Origin: Staphylococcus simiae
Lineage (GTDB): Bacteria > Bacillota > Bacilli > Staphylococcales > Staphylococcaceae
DNA length: 64,000 bases
Reading direction: 5' to 3'
Assembly (NCBI RefSeq): GCF_002902085.1
Contig: NZ_PPQR01000056.1
Location: forward strand, 1 to 64,000
Part shown: one piece after another, positions 54,619-64,000 of the stretch
Layout of the letters: each line of letters begins with the position of its first letter
Position numbering within the stretch: the stretch's first letter is position 1
The notes under the pieces: generated by a model
What the model was told of the DNA's origin: nothing
Databases searched by the model: none
What the model saw: only the letters and a program-made list of their open reading frames with translations
Translations under genes and position numbers: made by a program

Positions 54619-55146
54619 TTATTCAATTATTACTGCATTTTCATTATCCATTTCTTCTAAGAAGACATTAACTGTTTCATCTTTTGAAGTAGGTATATTC
54701 TTACCCACAAAATCTGCTCTAATTGGCAGTTCTCTGTGGCCTCGATCAACTAAAGCTGCTAGTCCAATTTTTATTGGTCTGGCATTAAGTAAAATTGCAT
54801 CTAAAGATGCGCGTACAGTACGTCCTGTATACAGTACATCATCAATAATGACGACAACTTTATCAGTAAGTTTCGTGTCAATTTCAATCGCATCTTTACT
54901 CATTTGTGAAGACATATGTTCAATATCATCTCTAAAATATGTAATATCAATCGTTCCTGTTGGTACTTGTTTTTGTTCAATGGTATTAATCTTTTGTTGA
55001 ATTCTATTAGCTAAAAATTCACCACGTGTCTTAATCCCTAATAAAATTAAATTATCAGTACCTTTATTATACTCCAAAATTTCATGAGCAATTCTAGTTA
55101 CTGTTCGTTGTATTGCGGCATCGTCCATAATAATTCGTTTAGACAT
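54619..55146 (-). CDS. pyrR: PyrR, pyrimidine operon attenuator protein / uracil phosphoribosyltransferase
   Basis: Binds pyr mRNA when UMP is abundant and promotes early termination; it also has weak uracil phosphoribosyltransferase activity. The protein has 175 residues. The PRPP motif [16 protein letters not shown] is at about residues 96-111. ATG 55146 follows AAGGGTGA. It is the first gene of the operon, directly after the attenuator at 55172-55385. Confidence 0.96.
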   Translation of the reverse strand: MSKRIIMDDAAIQRTVTRIAHEILEYNKGTDNLILLGIKTRGEFLANRIQQKINTIEQKQVPTGTIDITYFRDDIEHMSSQMSKDAIEIDTKLTDKVVVIIDDVLYTGRTVRASLDAILLNARPIKIGLAALVDRGHRELPIRADFVGKNIPTSKDETVNVFLEEMDNENAVIIE

Positions 55147-55171
55147 TTTTTCACCCTTTTCAATTATTAAA

Positions 55172-55385
55172 AACAAAAAACCTCACGTCTTTAACAAGAC
55201 ATGAGGTTAAGTTATATACGAGCAAATAGTACGTTAATGACTACAAAAATTTATAGTCTTATAACCTTGAACAAGTACTATGCGTTTCAATAAGTATATA
55301 TCTATTTATATCATGTCTTTGAAGCCTCTCTGGACTTTCACTTAAAGACGATTAATGCGTATTTAAACTGTAATTAGGATAATAC
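55172..55385 (-). promoter_or_regulatory. pyr operon leader: PyrR attenuator
   Basis: On - the canonical PyrR-binding loop AGTCCAGAGAGGCTT lies at about 55322-55336. The terminator AACCTCATGTCTT / AAGACGTGAGGTT with TTTTTTG is at 55174-55208, about 28 bases before pyrR. The segment between can form the competing antiterminator. This matches the Bacillus pyr leaders. The gap 55386-55524 shows nothing else. Confidence 0.92.
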
Positions 55386-55524
55386 TATTTTCAACAAATG
55401 TCAATCATCCATAGCACAAAATAAAGGTATATTTTATATTCTGTTATTTAAGTTAACATAAAATTACTATATGAAACTATAATTGTTTGACGTTTTTAGT
55501 TTACATAATAAAAATATGGTTGTT

Positions 55525-56442
55525 TTAAGCATCACGTTTACGTATAGTATCCAGTAGTGTCTCAAAATAATCTGGTAATGCCGCTTGTTGTTCGATATAT
55601 TGCCCAGTAATTGGATGTTCAAAACCGATTAAACCAGCGTGCAGTGCTTGACCACCTATATCTAAGGTTTTCTTCGGACCATATTTAGGGTCTCCTACTA
55701 ATGGGAAGCCGATGTATTTCATATGCACACGAATTTGATGTGTACGGCCTGTTTCAAGTTGACATTCAACTAAGGTATAATCTTTAAAACGTTCTAAAAC
55801 ATTAAAATGTGTAATGGCTTCTTTACCATCATCAACAACTGCCATGGATTGACGATCATTTTTATTACGACCAATTGGCGCATCAATTGTGCCATAATCG
55901 TGAGGAATAACACCGTGAATCAATGCAGTATATTTCCTTTTGACAGTTTTATCCATTAATTGTTCTACTAAACCTCTATGTGCAATATCGTTTTTAGCCA
56001 CCATTAATAAACCTGATGTATCCATATCAATACGGTGAACAATACCAGGACGAATTTCTCCATTGATTCCAGATAAATCTTTAATCTGATACATTAAACC
56101 ATTAACTAGCGTATTGGTATAATGTCCAGGTGATGGATGAACCACCATACCTTTTGGTTTATATACAACAGCAACATCATTATCTTCATAATATATATCT
56201 AAATCTAAATTTTCGGCAACGATATCTGCTTCAACAGTCTCTTTTTCAGTCACCACTATTTTATCATTTAGTTTGGTTTTATAATTAGGCTTGATTGTCT
56301 TATCGTTAACACTTACTAAACCTAATTTAATCCAATCTTGAATTTGATTACGAGACCACTCTTGGTTTAACTCAGGGAGTATTTTATCAATTCTTGAGCC
56401 AGTTTGAGATTGATCTGAAATTTGATATTCATATATTTCCAT
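55525..56442 (-). CDS. rluD: RluD-family 23S rRNA pseudouridine synthase
   Basis: Isomerises uridines in 23S rRNA. The protein has 305 residues. An N-terminal S4 domain (about 12-75) precedes the catalytic domain with the nucleophilic Asp in GIVHRIDMDTSGLL and the motif ETGRTHQIRVHMKYIGFPLVGD (in two parts). ATG 56442 overlaps the last base of the lspA stop; the ATG at 56445 is closer to GGAGG and less likely by family length. It is translated with lspA. Confidence 0.94.
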   Translation of the reverse strand: MEIYEYQISDQSQTGSRIDKILPELNQEWSRNQIQDWIKLGLVSVNDKTIKPNYKTKLNDKIVVTEKETVEADIVAENLDLDIYYEDNDVAVVYKPKGMVVHPSPGHYTNTLVNGLMYQIKDLSGINGEIRPGIVHRIDMDTSGLLMVAKNDIAHRGLVEQLMDKTVKRKYTALIHGVIPHDYGTIDAPIGRNKNDRQSMAVVDDGKEAITHFNVLERFKDYTLVECQLETGRTHQIRVHMKYIGFPLVGDPKYGPKKTLDIGGQALHAGLIGFEHPITGQYIEQQAALPDYFETLLDTIRKRDA

Positions 56443-56933
56443 CATCTAACCTCCTTATCTTTATTGTTTGATGAGTCTTTTAATAATGCGATAATAACGA
56501 AAATCACACCAATCGTTAAACTTGAATCTGCAATATTAAATATTGGAAAATCATATCCAAATATATTTGTATCTATAAAATCTACTACTTGTCCATTAAA
56601 TAAGCGATCAATAAAATTACCTAGTGCTCCAGCAAATAATAAACTAATAGCAACTTGTAAAAATAAATTAAATTGTGCTTCTTTAATAAAGAAATATATT
56701 AATACGATTAATATAATAACTGTAATGATATAAAAGAATCCCATTTTGCCACTTAAAATTCCCCACGCAGCACCATTATTTCTGTGTGATGTAATATTTA
56801 AAAAGTTAGGTATAACTTCAAATGAGTCTCCAATTTTCATCGTAGTCGCTATTAAATATTTAGTTAATTGATCAAAAGTAATAATAAATAACGTCACGAG
56901 TACGGATGTCCAAATATAATATTTCTTGTGCAT
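56442..56933 (-). CDS. lspA: Lipoprotein signal peptidase (signal peptidase II)
   Basis: Cleaves signal peptides of lipidated prolipoproteins in the membrane. The protein has 163 residues, as in S. aureus, with four membrane helices. The catalytic Asp pair is in GNFIDRLFNGQVVDFID and FNIADSSLTIG. The ATG at 56933 follows GGAGGAAC. The last codon and stop overlap the rluD start. Confidence 0.95.
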   Translation of the reverse strand: MHKKYYIWTSVLVTLFIITFDQLTKYLIATTMKIGDSFEVIPNFLNITSHRNNGAAWGILSGKMGFFYIITVIILIVLIYFFIKEAQFNLFLQVAISLLFAGALGNFIDRLFNGQVVDFIDTNIFGYDFPIFNIADSSLTIGVIFVIIALLKDSSNNKDKEVR

Positions 56934-57186
56934 CGATGTTCCTCCATTCAACTGTCGTTTAGACAACTCATTATATTATATCCTAGAGCAAACAATAAAA
57001 AAAGTAAGCATATGACAATTACTAAAATATTAAAGCTCATGACTACGTTATTTACTAACAAAATCGAATAAAGGTTGCGCACAATCATCATAAAAATAAA
57101 TTTATGTTTTATCGGCATTTTATAATACAAACAATTACTGCCAATCACAAAATTTATTATAGAGACTTTGTAGTCTTAAACATTAT
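56934..57186 (-). promoter_or_regulatory. lspA upstream region
   Basis: A doubled -10-like stretch (TATAATATAAT, - strand, about 56971-56981) lies about 40 bases before lspA. A 66-codon frame crosses it but has no ribosome site and is not called. Confidence 0.35.
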
Positions 57187-57984
57187 TTAATCAACTGTTT
57201 TAATTTTATTAAAACGATAATATATACCATCTGGTCCTTGAAGATTAAGGTGCGTTGTTTCAGGATAATGAAAATCCACAATAGCTAAACCATAGGAATT
57301 GAAATTATCAATTCTTTTTGTAGCTGACATCCATTGATTCATTGCTAAATGTTGATGATAACCTTGTGATGCTAAAAATAATGAAAAGTCATCCATATAA
57401 GCTGCAATATCTAAACCAAAATAATCACAATAATAATTTGTCACTTCTGATAAACGAATTGTTTTTATATGCAAAGAACCTATAATTGCTAAATCGGGGA
57501 TGCCTTGCCACTGCTCATCTGAAGTATAATTTAATAATTTAGGTACATTTAGTGGTTTAACATATATTTGAATTAAATCATGGTGTGTAACCCATTCTTC
57601 ACTAGGCTTATCTACATAAAACTTAAAACCATGCCCATCCGGGTCTTCAAAAAATATTGATAAAGATGTAGATTGGTTACCACCGTTTACTGGTATATCA
57701 TAGTCACTCAATTGAACTAAAAAATCTGCTAAATCAGTATATGTTGGTAACTTAATTGCAATATGAAACAATCCAGCTTCAGATAACAATGGCTCACGTC
57801 CATGTTCAATTTCTTCTAGTCTAATAATATGATTACTTTGTCCAACTTCATACTGGATAGATGTTAAAGTTTCGTTAATGATATTTAGTCCTAACACATT
57901 TTCATAAAATGGTTTTAGTGCGTCTTTATCTCTTACATTTAATGTCACTCCATTGACAAAATGAGCAGTATTACTATGAAACAT
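57187..57984 (-). CDS. CatE-like VOC protein (ring-cleavage dioxygenase family)
   Basis: The 265-residue protein has two vicinal-oxygen-chelate repeats (about 8-125 and 160-262). Putative metal ligands are His in FHIAIKL and SLHIKTIRL and acidic residues near the ends of the repeats (YVDKPSEEW, FHYPETTHL). It resembles CatE-type catechol 2,3-dioxygenases; the true substrate is not clear. ATG 57984 follows TGGAGTAA; a longer upstream reading has no ribosome site. Confidence 0.82.
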   Translation of the reverse strand: MFHSNTAHFVNGVTLNVRDKDALKPFYENVLGLNIINETLTSIQYEVGQSNHIIRLEEIEHGREPLLSEAGLFHIAIKLPTYTDLADFLVQLSDYDIPVNGGNQSTSLSIFFEDPDGHGFKFYVDKPSEEWVTHHDLIQIYVKPLNVPKLLNYTSDEQWQGIPDLAIIGSLHIKTIRLSEVTNYYCDYFGLDIAAYMDDFSLFLASQGYHQHLAMNQWMSATKRIDNFNSYGLAIVDFHYPETTHLNLQGPDGIYYRFNKIKTVD

Positions 57985-58084
57985 AAAAATTACTCCATTC
58001 CATTTCAATTGTACAATCATCTTCAATTTTATCACTTACTATCAGCTATTTATAATTTTACACACTTTATTATTATCAAAAAAT

Positions 58085-58150
58085 GGGGATGGGACTAAAA
58101 TCATTAAAATGATTTCAAAGTCCCATCCCCTTATAACTGACTAGGGTTGA
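58085..58150. repeat. Partial repeat A-like hairpin
   Basis: GGGGATGGGACT pairs with AGTCCCATCCCC, with an inner ATCATT / AATGAT, then TTATAACTGACTAGGG. It matches the GTGGGAC ... GTCCCAC stem and TGACTAGG segment of family A without the remainder. It may end the ileS transcript. The rest of 57985-58265 is empty. Confidence 0.65.
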
Positions 58151-58265
58151 TGAATGATGATAATATTTTATATAGTCAATTATTAACAAATATGACACTT
58201 TATTATAAATAAGATAAGTATCTAGATTTTGTTAGTAAATCAATATTTATCACACGCTTATTCAA

Positions 58266-61016
58266 TTAAACTAGAGTTTTGACAACTTCTTGGCAACGTG
58301 GACATAAGTGTGTTAATTCTCCTACTGATCCTAATTCTTCTGAATAGTTCCAGCATCTCTCACATTTTTCTCCATCAGCATGTGCAATAACAATATCACC
58401 GTGTTCATATGTTGTACCATTATCAACATGATCAACAACTTCAACTTGAGATACAATAAATAATTGATGTAATGCTTCAAATTGTGTTAAAAATTCAGCT
58501 GCATTAAAGTTATCATTACTACCAATTGTTACTTTTGCCTCTAAAGATTTACCGATAACTTTGTCATTACGTGCATTTTCAAGTGCACGGTTAACATCAT
58601 CACGTAAACTCATAAATGTATGCCATTTATCTAATAAGTCTTGATCTACTTCAACTACTTTAGGCATATCAGCTAAATGTACACTTTGTTCTTTAACATG
58701 TGGTGTATGTGACCAAACTTCTTCTGCAGTATGAACTAAGATTGGTGCTAATAATTTAGTCATATCAACAAGAATTTGATACAACACTGTTTGCATACTA
58801 CGTCTAATATGTGAATCACGTTCTTCAATATATAAAATATCTTTACCATAGTCTAAGTAGAAATTACTTAATTCTACATTGATGAAGTTCTGTACTTCTT
58901 GATAAATATTTAAATAATCAAAGTTTTCATAGTTATTAATTGTGTTTGCTGTAAATTCTCTTAAACGATTTAATAAATAACGATCAACTTCTAATAAGTC
59001 ATTTTCAGGAACACTATCTGTTTCAGGATTAAAGTCATTGATGTTACCTAACATAAATCTTAACGTATTACGGATTTTACGATACACATCTGAAGTTTGT
59101 TTTAAAATTTCATCAGAGATTCTTACATCAGCTAAGTAGTCAGTACTACTTACCCATAAACGTGCAATATCTGCACCTTTTTGTTTTACTACTTGATCAG
59201 GCACAATAACATTGCCTAATGATTTACTCATTTTCTTACCTTCACCATCCATAACAAAACCGTGTGACAGTAAGAATTTATAAGGTGATACGCCTCTTGT
59301 AGCCACTGCTGTTGTGATTGAAGAGTTAAACCAACCTCTATATTGGTCACTACCTTCGAAATACATATCAGCTGGGAAATGTAATTCTGGACGTGTTTCC
59401 AATACGCCACGGTGAGAAGAACCTGAATCAAACCAAACGTCCATAATATCTGTTTCTTTTGTAAATTCACCATTTGGACTACCTGGGTGCGTAAATCCTT
59501 CTGGTAACAAATCTTTCGCTTCTCTTTCAAACCATACATTTGAACCATGTTCTGCAAATAAATCAGCTACATGATTTACTGTTTCTTTTGTCATGATGAT
59601 GTCACCATTTTCAGCATAAAATACTGGAAGTGGTACACCCCATACACGTTGACGAGAAATAACCCATTCTCCACGATCACGCACCATATTATAAATACGT
59701 GTTTTACCCCAGTTTACTTTGAAATTAGTATTATCAATAGCATCTAAGATATCTTGTCTTACTTTACTAATTGAAGCAAACCATTGAGGTGTTGCACGGA
59801 AAATCACAGGTTTTTTAGTTCGCCAATCATGTGGATAACTATGTGTAATAAATTCTAATTTTAATAAAGCACCTTTTTCAGTTAATAATTCTGTAACAGC
59901 TTTATTTGCTTTATCATAAAACATACCTTCAAAAGGTCCACCTTCTTCAGTAAACACACCTTTATCATCAATTGGACTAATAACTGGTAATTCATATTTT
60001 TGACCAACGATATAGTCATCTTCCCCGTGTCCAGGGGCTGTATGCACACAACCAGTACCTGCATCTGTTGTTACATGATCACCATTAATTACAAGTGATT
60101 CAAGTTCTAAGAATGGATGTTGTGTAACAACGTATTCTAATTCTTTACCAGTGTATTCTTTTTCCAATTTTAAAGTTTCTTTATCCCAATCAAGTGCATC
60201 AGCTACACTGTCAGCTAAAGCTTCAGCAATAATATATTTTTTTCCATCGACATTATATTGTCCATAGTTAAGTTCTGGATGTACAGTGATAGCAACATTT
60301 GAAGGAATAGTCCACGGTGTTGTTGTCCAAATAATAAATTTAGCATCAGGATCCACAATACCTTTACCATCTTTGACATCGAATGCAACATAAATTGAAG
60401 CAGAACGTTTATCATGGTATTCGATTTCAGCTTCTGCTAATGAGGATTCACTTGATGGTGACCAATATACAGGTTTTTTACCTTTATAAATTAATCCTTT
60501 ATCAGCCATTTCTCCAAATAATCTAATTTGAGCTGCTTCATATTCTGGTTGTAACGTAATATATGGGTCATTAAAGTCACCACGTACACCTAAACGCTTA
60601 AAGTCTTTCTTCTGTAACTCAATTTGTTCTAACGCAAATTCTTTACATTTTTCACGGAATTCAGCTGTTGACATTTTTTTACGGTCAACACCTTTTTTGG
60701 TTAAAGCTTGTTCAATAGGTAAACCATGTGTGTCCCATCCAGGTACATATGGCGCATAAAAGCCTTGCATCGTTTTATAACGTACAATAAAGTCTTTAAT
60801 AATTTTATTTAAGGCATGTCCCATATGTAAATTACCGTTAGCATATGGTGGTCCATCATGAAGAATAAAAGTTTTATTACCTTTATTTTTTTCTAATGCT
60901 TGATGATATTGATCTTCAGCATCCCACTGTTCTTGAATTTTAGGCTCTTTATTAGGTAAGCCACCACGCATTGGAAAATCAGTTTTTGGCATTAATAACG
61001 TTTCTTTGTAATCCAT
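58266..61016 (-). CDS. ileS: Isoleucyl-tRNA synthetase
   Basis: Charges tRNA(Ile). The protein has 916 residues. The class I HIGH motif reads HMGH in [20 protein letters not shown] is in [12 protein letters not shown]. The CP1 editing domain lies between them ([26 protein letters not shown]). The C-terminal zinc finger is [11 protein letters not shown] ... CPRCQ. This is the mupirocin-sensitive chromosomal type by its motifs. ATG 61016 (MDYKETLLM) follows AAGGAGTGA. A T-box leader lies upstream. Confidence 0.96.
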   Translation of the reverse strand: MDYKETLLMPKTDFPMRGGLPNKEPKIQEQWDAEDQYHQALEKNKGNKTFILHDGPPYANGNLHMGHALNKIIKDFIVRYKTMQGFYAPYVPGWDTHGLPIEQALTKKGVDRKKMSTAEFREKCKEFALEQIELQKKDFKRLGVRGDFNDPYITLQPEYEAAQIRLFGEMADKGLIYKGKKPVYWSPSSESSLAEAEIEYHDKRSASIYVAFDVKDGKGIVDPDAKFIIWTTTPWTIPSNVAITVHPELNYGQYNVDGKKYIIAEALADSVADALDWDKETLKLEKEYTGKELEYVVTQHPFLELESLVINGDHVTTDAGTGCVHTAPGHGEDDYIVGQKYELPVISPIDDKGVFTEEGGPFEGMFYDKANKAVTELLTEKGALLKLEFITHSYPHDWRTKKPVIFRATPQWFASISKVRQDILDAIDNTNFKVNWGKTRIYNMVRDRGEWVISRQRVWGVPLPVFYAENGDIIMTKETVNHVADLFAEHGSNVWFEREAKDLLPEGFTHPGSPNGEFTKETDIMDVWFDSGSSHRGVLETRPELHFPADMYFEGSDQYRGWFNSSITTAVATRGVSPYKFLLSHGFVMDGEGKKMSKSLGNVIVPDQVVKQKGADIARLWVSSTDYLADVRISDEILKQTSDVYRKIRNTLRFMLGNINDFNPETDSVPENDLLEVDRYLLNRLREFTANTINNYENFDYLNIYQEVQNFINVELSNFYLDYGKDILYIEERDSHIRRSMQTVLYQILVDMTKLLAPILVHTAEEVWSHTPHVKEQSVHLADMPKVVEVDQDLLDKWHTFMSLRDDVNRALENARNDKVIGKSLEAKVTIGSNDNFNAAEFLTQFEALHQLFIVSQVEVVDHVDNGTTYEHGDIVIAHADGEKCERCWNYSEELGSVGELTHLCPRCQEVVKTLV

Positions 61017-61025
61017 TTCATTCAC

Positions 61026-61215
61026 TCCTTAAAAAAATAAAAACTCTAAGTTAACTAAAAAGGGACGAAATTCTCGCGGTACCACCCTTCTTAACTCAAC
61101 TTAGAGTTCTCTCATTAATCTTAATTATAAATAGTAGTCAGTGATATGACTATACATTCTTTTACTAGGCTCTCACCATGACCTAGTTCGCTGTGAAAAG
61201 AGGTTGTATATCACT
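61026..61215 (-). promoter_or_regulatory. T-box riboswitch of ileS
   Basis: The T-box sequence AGGGTGGTACCGCG is read on - at 61075-61088. The terminator arms AACTCTAAGTTGAGTTAAG (upstream) and GTTAACTTAGAGTT with a T-run (61037-61055) bracket it. Stem I shows GTGATATAC pairing towards GTATAGTCATATCAC, with ATC as the likely isoleucine specifier. Uncharged tRNA(Ile) would stabilise the antiterminator. Confidence 0.92.
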
Positions 61216-61223
61216 TGTCTGAC

Positions 61224-61868
61224 TTATTTTTTATTATTTGTTGAATTTGTCTCATCTTGTTTGTCATCAACGATTGACGCATCACTATTTGAATCGTTAG
61301 CATCATTTTCGTTAGCTTGTTCTTTCAAAGCAGATTCTTCTGGTTTTAAATCATTATCATTTAAATGATGAATATTTTCAAGGGTTACTTGTTCAGCATC
61401 TAAATCATAATTCAATAAGTAATCCCAATCTTCACTTTTCAGTAAATCTAATTGAGCTTCAACCAACATTTTGAAACGTGATCTAAATACTTTTGATTGA
61501 CGTTTCATATCTTCTGTTTGGAAAGATAAGCGTCTTGCTTTTTCCACTGCATCTCCAACGATTTGATCAGCTTGTGATTTAGCTTGAGCAAGTGTAGCTT
61601 CAGCTTGTTTGTTAGCTGCTTGTTTCGTTTCTTCGCCAGCTTTTTGAGCTTGAATTAAAGCGTCACTAACAGATTGATGAACGTCTTTATAAGACTTAAT
61701 ATTAGTATCTCTCTCTTCAATCACTTTTTCAAGTTGTTTTTTATCTTCTTTTAAGCGTTCAATTTCATTACTTAGTTGATCTAAATAATTAGCTACTTCT
61801 GTTGGTTCTAAACCATTTTTCACACGTGTAAATTCTTTATTCTTAATTTCACTTGGTGTAAAAGGCAT
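61224..61868 (-). CDS. divIVA: Cell division protein DivIVA
   Basis: Coiled-coil scaffold that marks negatively curved membrane at septa. The protein has 214 residues. The lipid-binding N-terminal domain starts PFTPSEIKNKEFTRVKNGLE and is followed by long heptad coils (about 30-140). The tail (about 170-214) is acidic and Asn/Asp/Ser-rich. The ATG follows GAGGAGG. The T-box leader of ileS begins within about ten bases of its stop. Confidence 0.94.
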   Translation of the reverse strand: MPFTPSEIKNKEFTRVKNGLEPTEVANYLDQLSNEIERLKEDKKQLEKVIEERDTNIKSYKDVHQSVSDALIQAQKAGEETKQAANKQAEATLAQAKSQADQIVGDAVEKARRLSFQTEDMKRQSKVFRSRFKMLVEAQLDLLKSEDWDYLLNYDLDAEQVTLENIHHLNDNDLKPEESALKEQANENDANDSNSDASIVDDKQDETNSTNNKK

Positions 61869-61891
61869 TGTATATCCTCCTCAATTAAGCA

Positions 61892-62671
61892 TTATTTAAA
61901 TAATGTTCTATACGTAATATGTGTTTTATCTTTTTTAGTTTTTCCACCAAGGTTTGTAATTTGAGCTCTTCCGTAACCTTGTATAGAGATTAAATCATTC
62001 ATTTGTAATTGAAAATCGCTTGAATCAACCGTAGTATGATTGACTTTTACTCTTTTTTTATCAATTAATTGTTTAGCTATTGTTCTAGATTTGTGAATCA
62101 TTTCTTTTAAAATTACATCTAATCTTAAAGAACTAACAGTTGCACTACTTAATTTCCAATCTTCTTTAGATTGTATCATATCTGAAAACGGAATAGTATT
62201 AAGTTTAACTGTCGCCCCTTTAATACGTTGTAATTCTAACATAATAAATGATTGCAATCTACTTGTCAAAACAAATTGTATTTGTTCACCGACAATAATA
62301 TCACCGACTTGTTGTCGATCAATACCTAAAGACATTAAAGTCCCTAATATATGTTGATGTTTCAATGTAACAAATTTATCAGGATAATTAACTTGAATTA
62401 ACACTAAATCAAAATCATCATCTGTTGCTGTATAATATTCCGGTGCTATTATCGCTCTTTGTCGTTCTGCATTTGGTCCACCAAAAAATGTTACATTTAA
62501 ATCATCATAACTACCACTTATAACTTCTAAAATATATTGACCTCTAGGGTCTAAAAACTGAGTTAAAATAGGTGCATAACTTTGTTGAGCTTGCTCACAT
62601 TTATCAGTTAGTTGATCTATTAAACCGTATTCTTCTTGTCTAAAATGTTGATATATATCTATGTCAATCAC
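61892..62671 (-). CDS. ylmH: YlmH, S4-domain RNA-binding protein
   Basis: The 259-residue protein of the division cluster has a C-terminal S4 RNA-binding domain (about 180-250; SLRLDVILKEMIHKSRTIAK). In Bacillus YlmH binds stalled 50S subunits and takes part in a backup ribosome rescue path. The start is read as GTG at 62671, but AAGGAT is only one base upstream, so the real initiation codon is uncertain. divIVA follows 23 bases later. Confidence 0.88.
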   Translation of the reverse strand: MIDIDIYQHFRQEEYGLIDQLTDKCEQAQQSYAPILTQFLDPRGQYILEVISGSYDDLNVTFFGGPNAERQRAIIAPEYYTATDDDFDLVLIQVNYPDKFVTLKHQHILGTLMSLGIDRQQVGDIIVGEQIQFVLTSRLQSFIMLELQRIKGATVKLNTIPFSDMIQSKEDWKLSSATVSSLRLDVILKEMIHKSRTIAKQLIDKKRVKVNHTTVDSSDFQLQMNDLISIQGYGRAQITNLGGKTKKDKTHITYRTLFK

Positions 62672-62789
62672 ATCCTTTATTCGATTTAAATGCGCGCTCT
62701 ATTTTAGGAATGGTTAATTAATTATAAATAAAATTGCTAAAAAATATAATATAGTTTAATACCAATATTCCAGTGGTATGGACCTAAGA

Positions 62790-62884
62790 TCAAAAATTCT
62801 ATCAACAGAATTTTCACTATAAAGTGCAAGCCGTGGTGCGAGTCTTAAAAATTTATGTATCGGTTCAATTGGGGAGAGAACCTA
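62790..62884. repeat. Partial repeat family B copy
   Basis: CAACAGAATTTTCACTATAA, GTGCAAGCCGTGGTGCGAG, TTATGTATCGGTTCAATTGG, GGAGAGAACCTA. This is the right end of the long form seen at 17973-18324, in opposite order. Confidence 0.6.
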
Positions 62885-62915
62885 TACTTTATCTAATGAA
62901 ATCAAATTATATAGT

Positions 62916-62956
62916 AAAAAACGAGGTCAATATGTGCACAACACATTTGCCTCGTT
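62916..62956 (-). terminator. Terminator after ylmG
   Basis: On - the stem AACGAGGCAAATGTG / CACATATTGACCTCGTT is followed by TTTTAC. Confidence 0.82.
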
Positions 62957-62968
62957 ATATACAGTTAA

Positions 62969-63259
62969 TTAACTTAAATACATTAATATCCAATTAAAGA
63001 TAAAAACTAAACCTCTTTGGAATAATATTAATACTACAATTGCAGCAATTGATGAAATATCTATCATACCTATAGGTGGAATAATTTTGCGAAACGGTTG
63101 TAAGAATGGTTCATATATTTTGGCCAAAAATTCTCCAACTTTATTTTCACGAATACTTGGAACCCATGAAGTAAAGAAATAAATAATCATACCAAAATAA
63201 TATATTTCAACTAAGAATAGAATAAACCTAAATACCGTATTTAATAAACCAATATCCAT
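62969..63259 (-). CDS. ylmG: YlmG/YggT family membrane protein
   Basis: The 96-residue protein has two membrane segments (about 8-30 and 66-92) and the family block VPSIRENKVGEFLAKIYEPFLQPFRKIIPP between them (longer than I quote as a single motif). It is linked to septum or nucleoid organisation by gene context. It follows sepF by 11 bases; the ribosome site is AAGGAGT. Confidence 0.9.
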   Translation of the reverse strand: MDIGLLNTVFRFILFLVEIYYFGMIIYFFTSWVPSIRENKVGEFLAKIYEPFLQPFRKIIPPIGMIDISSIAAIVVLILFQRGLVFIFNWILMYLS

Positions 63260-63270
63260 ATCTTTACTCC

Positions 63271-63846
63271 TTAGTCAAATGACTGTTCCATATTTTCGAT
63301 GTGATCAGTTATACTTCCTGCAACTTCCACATTATCAGGTGTACAAAGGAAGATGTCAGTACCAACACGTTGGATATCTCCACCAATCGCATAAACTGTA
63401 CCGCTTAAGAAATCAATAATTCTCTTAGCAGAGACTTTATCGATACGTTGTAAGTTAACAAGTGTTGCACGTCTATTTTTTAATTCGTCAGCAATATCTT
63501 GGGTATCAGAAAATACTCGTGGTTCAAATAAGCACATTTTTGAACTTTCTTGTGCTGAATAATTTGGCGTTGCATTATTCATAGTCACAACATTACGATT
63601 ATTATTTTTTGAATTATTTGTCATACGACTATTCCTTTCCTCTGAAGTTGTTGTATATCTTGGTGTAGTCTTTTGTGGAACTGATTTAATTGAATTTTGT
63701 GTTGTTGGTTCATTAACAGCTTGCGATTGTTCTTTTACAGGTTCTTGTTCTCTTACTTTATCATTTCTTTCTGGTACTTCTACTTCTTCTTCATCATCTA
63801 TTACAAAAAAACCACTAAATAAATCTTTTAAAGCCAAGGGGCTCAC
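63271..63846 (-). CDS. sepF: Cell division protein SepF
   Basis: Polymerises into rings that align FtsZ filaments and anchors them to the membrane. The protein has 191 residues. The N-terminal amphipathic membrane-binding segment ([11 protein letters not shown]), an acidic and Gln/Asn-rich linker (about 20-95) and the C-terminal DUF552 core ([13 protein letters not shown] ... [20 protein letters not shown]) are visible. GTG 63846 is read as start; a TTG four codons later (LALKD) is preceded by AGGAG at good distance and is a real alternative. Confidence 0.94.
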   Translation of the reverse strand: MSPLALKDLFSGFFVIDDEEEVEVPERNDKVREQEPVKEQSQAVNEPTTQNSIKSVPQKTTPRYTTTSEERNSRMTNNSKNNNRNVVTMNNATPNYSAQESSKMCLFEPRVFSDTQDIADELKNRRATLVNLQRIDKVSAKRIIDFLSGTVYAIGGDIQRVGTDIFLCTPDNVEVAGSITDHIENMEQSFD

Positions 63847-63848
63847 TC

Positions 63849-64000
63849 CTATTCTCCTACAAGTTTAGTCCCAATTCTTACAAATGTAGCACCTTCTTCA
63901 ATCGCTAATAAATAATCATTACTCATACCCATTGATAATTCATTGCATGGTGCATAACTTAAATTGAGTTGTTGTATGTGTTCTTTTTTTATTCGTAATT
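63849..64000 (-). CDS. ylmE: YlmE, PLP homeostasis protein (partial, C-terminus)
   Basis: Only the last 50 codons are inside the window. The end reads [22 protein letters not shown] and stop TAG at 63851-63849. This is the C-terminus of the YggS/YlmE pyridoxal-phosphate-binding family, whose gene precedes sepF in Firmicutes. The GMSNDYL segment just before it is the conserved phosphate-binding block. sepF starts two bases later. Confidence 0.9.
   Translation of the reverse strand, partial: LRIKKEHIQQLNLSYAPCNELSMGMSNDYLLAIEEGATFVRIGTKLVGE

Noticed and set aside
56948-57148. 66-codon hydrophobic frame upstream of lspA on -
   Set aside because: It has no ribosome site, and its end runs through a TATAATATAAT promoter-like stretch of lspA. 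Kept as a regulatory region.

Overview
The window is chromosomal DNA of a low-GC Firmicute of the genus Staphylococcus, close to S. aureus but probably not S. aureus itself. Many proteins (VraR, the Sav1866-type exporter, IleS, SepF) match the S. aureus versions I remember at about 94-96 %, while PyrB is nearer 87 %. Those figures are from memory, not from an alignment. S. argenteus, S. schweitzeri or S. simiae-like lineages would fit. No tRNA, rRNA, CRISPR array, prophage or intact insertion sequence was seen.

Left part (1-28.7 kb), mostly + strand: murT-gatD (lipid II amidation), a FUSC-family membrane protein, map, the vraUTSR cell-wall stress operon, yihY, a ytxH-like gene with ptpA, a DUF1128 gene with ampS, a thioesterase, yfkAB, a small SE1561-type gene, a DJ-1/PfpI protein, a Fur-box siderophore-binding lipoprotein related to SstD, the monofunctional transglycosylase sgtB, recX-yfhH, a degenerate TagH-like ATPase with a TagG-like permease, yfhP, mutY, ntdP, the Sav1866-type exporter and a second FUSC gene. 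Many act on the envelope: MurT/GatD modifies lipid II, SgtB polymerises it, and VraSR (known to control sgtB in S. aureus) is encoded here too.

Right part (29.5-64 kb), almost all - strand. In transcription order it holds the end of the division cluster (ylmE-sepF-ylmG, ylmH, divIVA), T-box-controlled ileS, lspA-rluD, the complete UMP operon (pyrR-pyrP-pyrB-pyrC-carA-carB-pyrF-pyrE) with two PyrR attenuators, gmk-rpoZ, coaBC-priA, and the def-like-fmt-rsmB-rlmN-stp-pknB operon. Genes on + are few: a TM2 protein, rqcH and a 27-residue membrane peptide.

The two parts converge at 28.7-29.5 kb. In S. aureus as I remember it, pknB is followed by rsgA-rpe and the Sav1866-murT block lies about 0.7-0.8 Mb away. 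The junction here is therefore a synteny break. It contains a dispersed repeat and a possible transposase fragment. Two dispersed intergenic repeat families (called A and B here) and STAR-like GC-rich repeats, sometimes nested in one another, fill most of the longer gaps.
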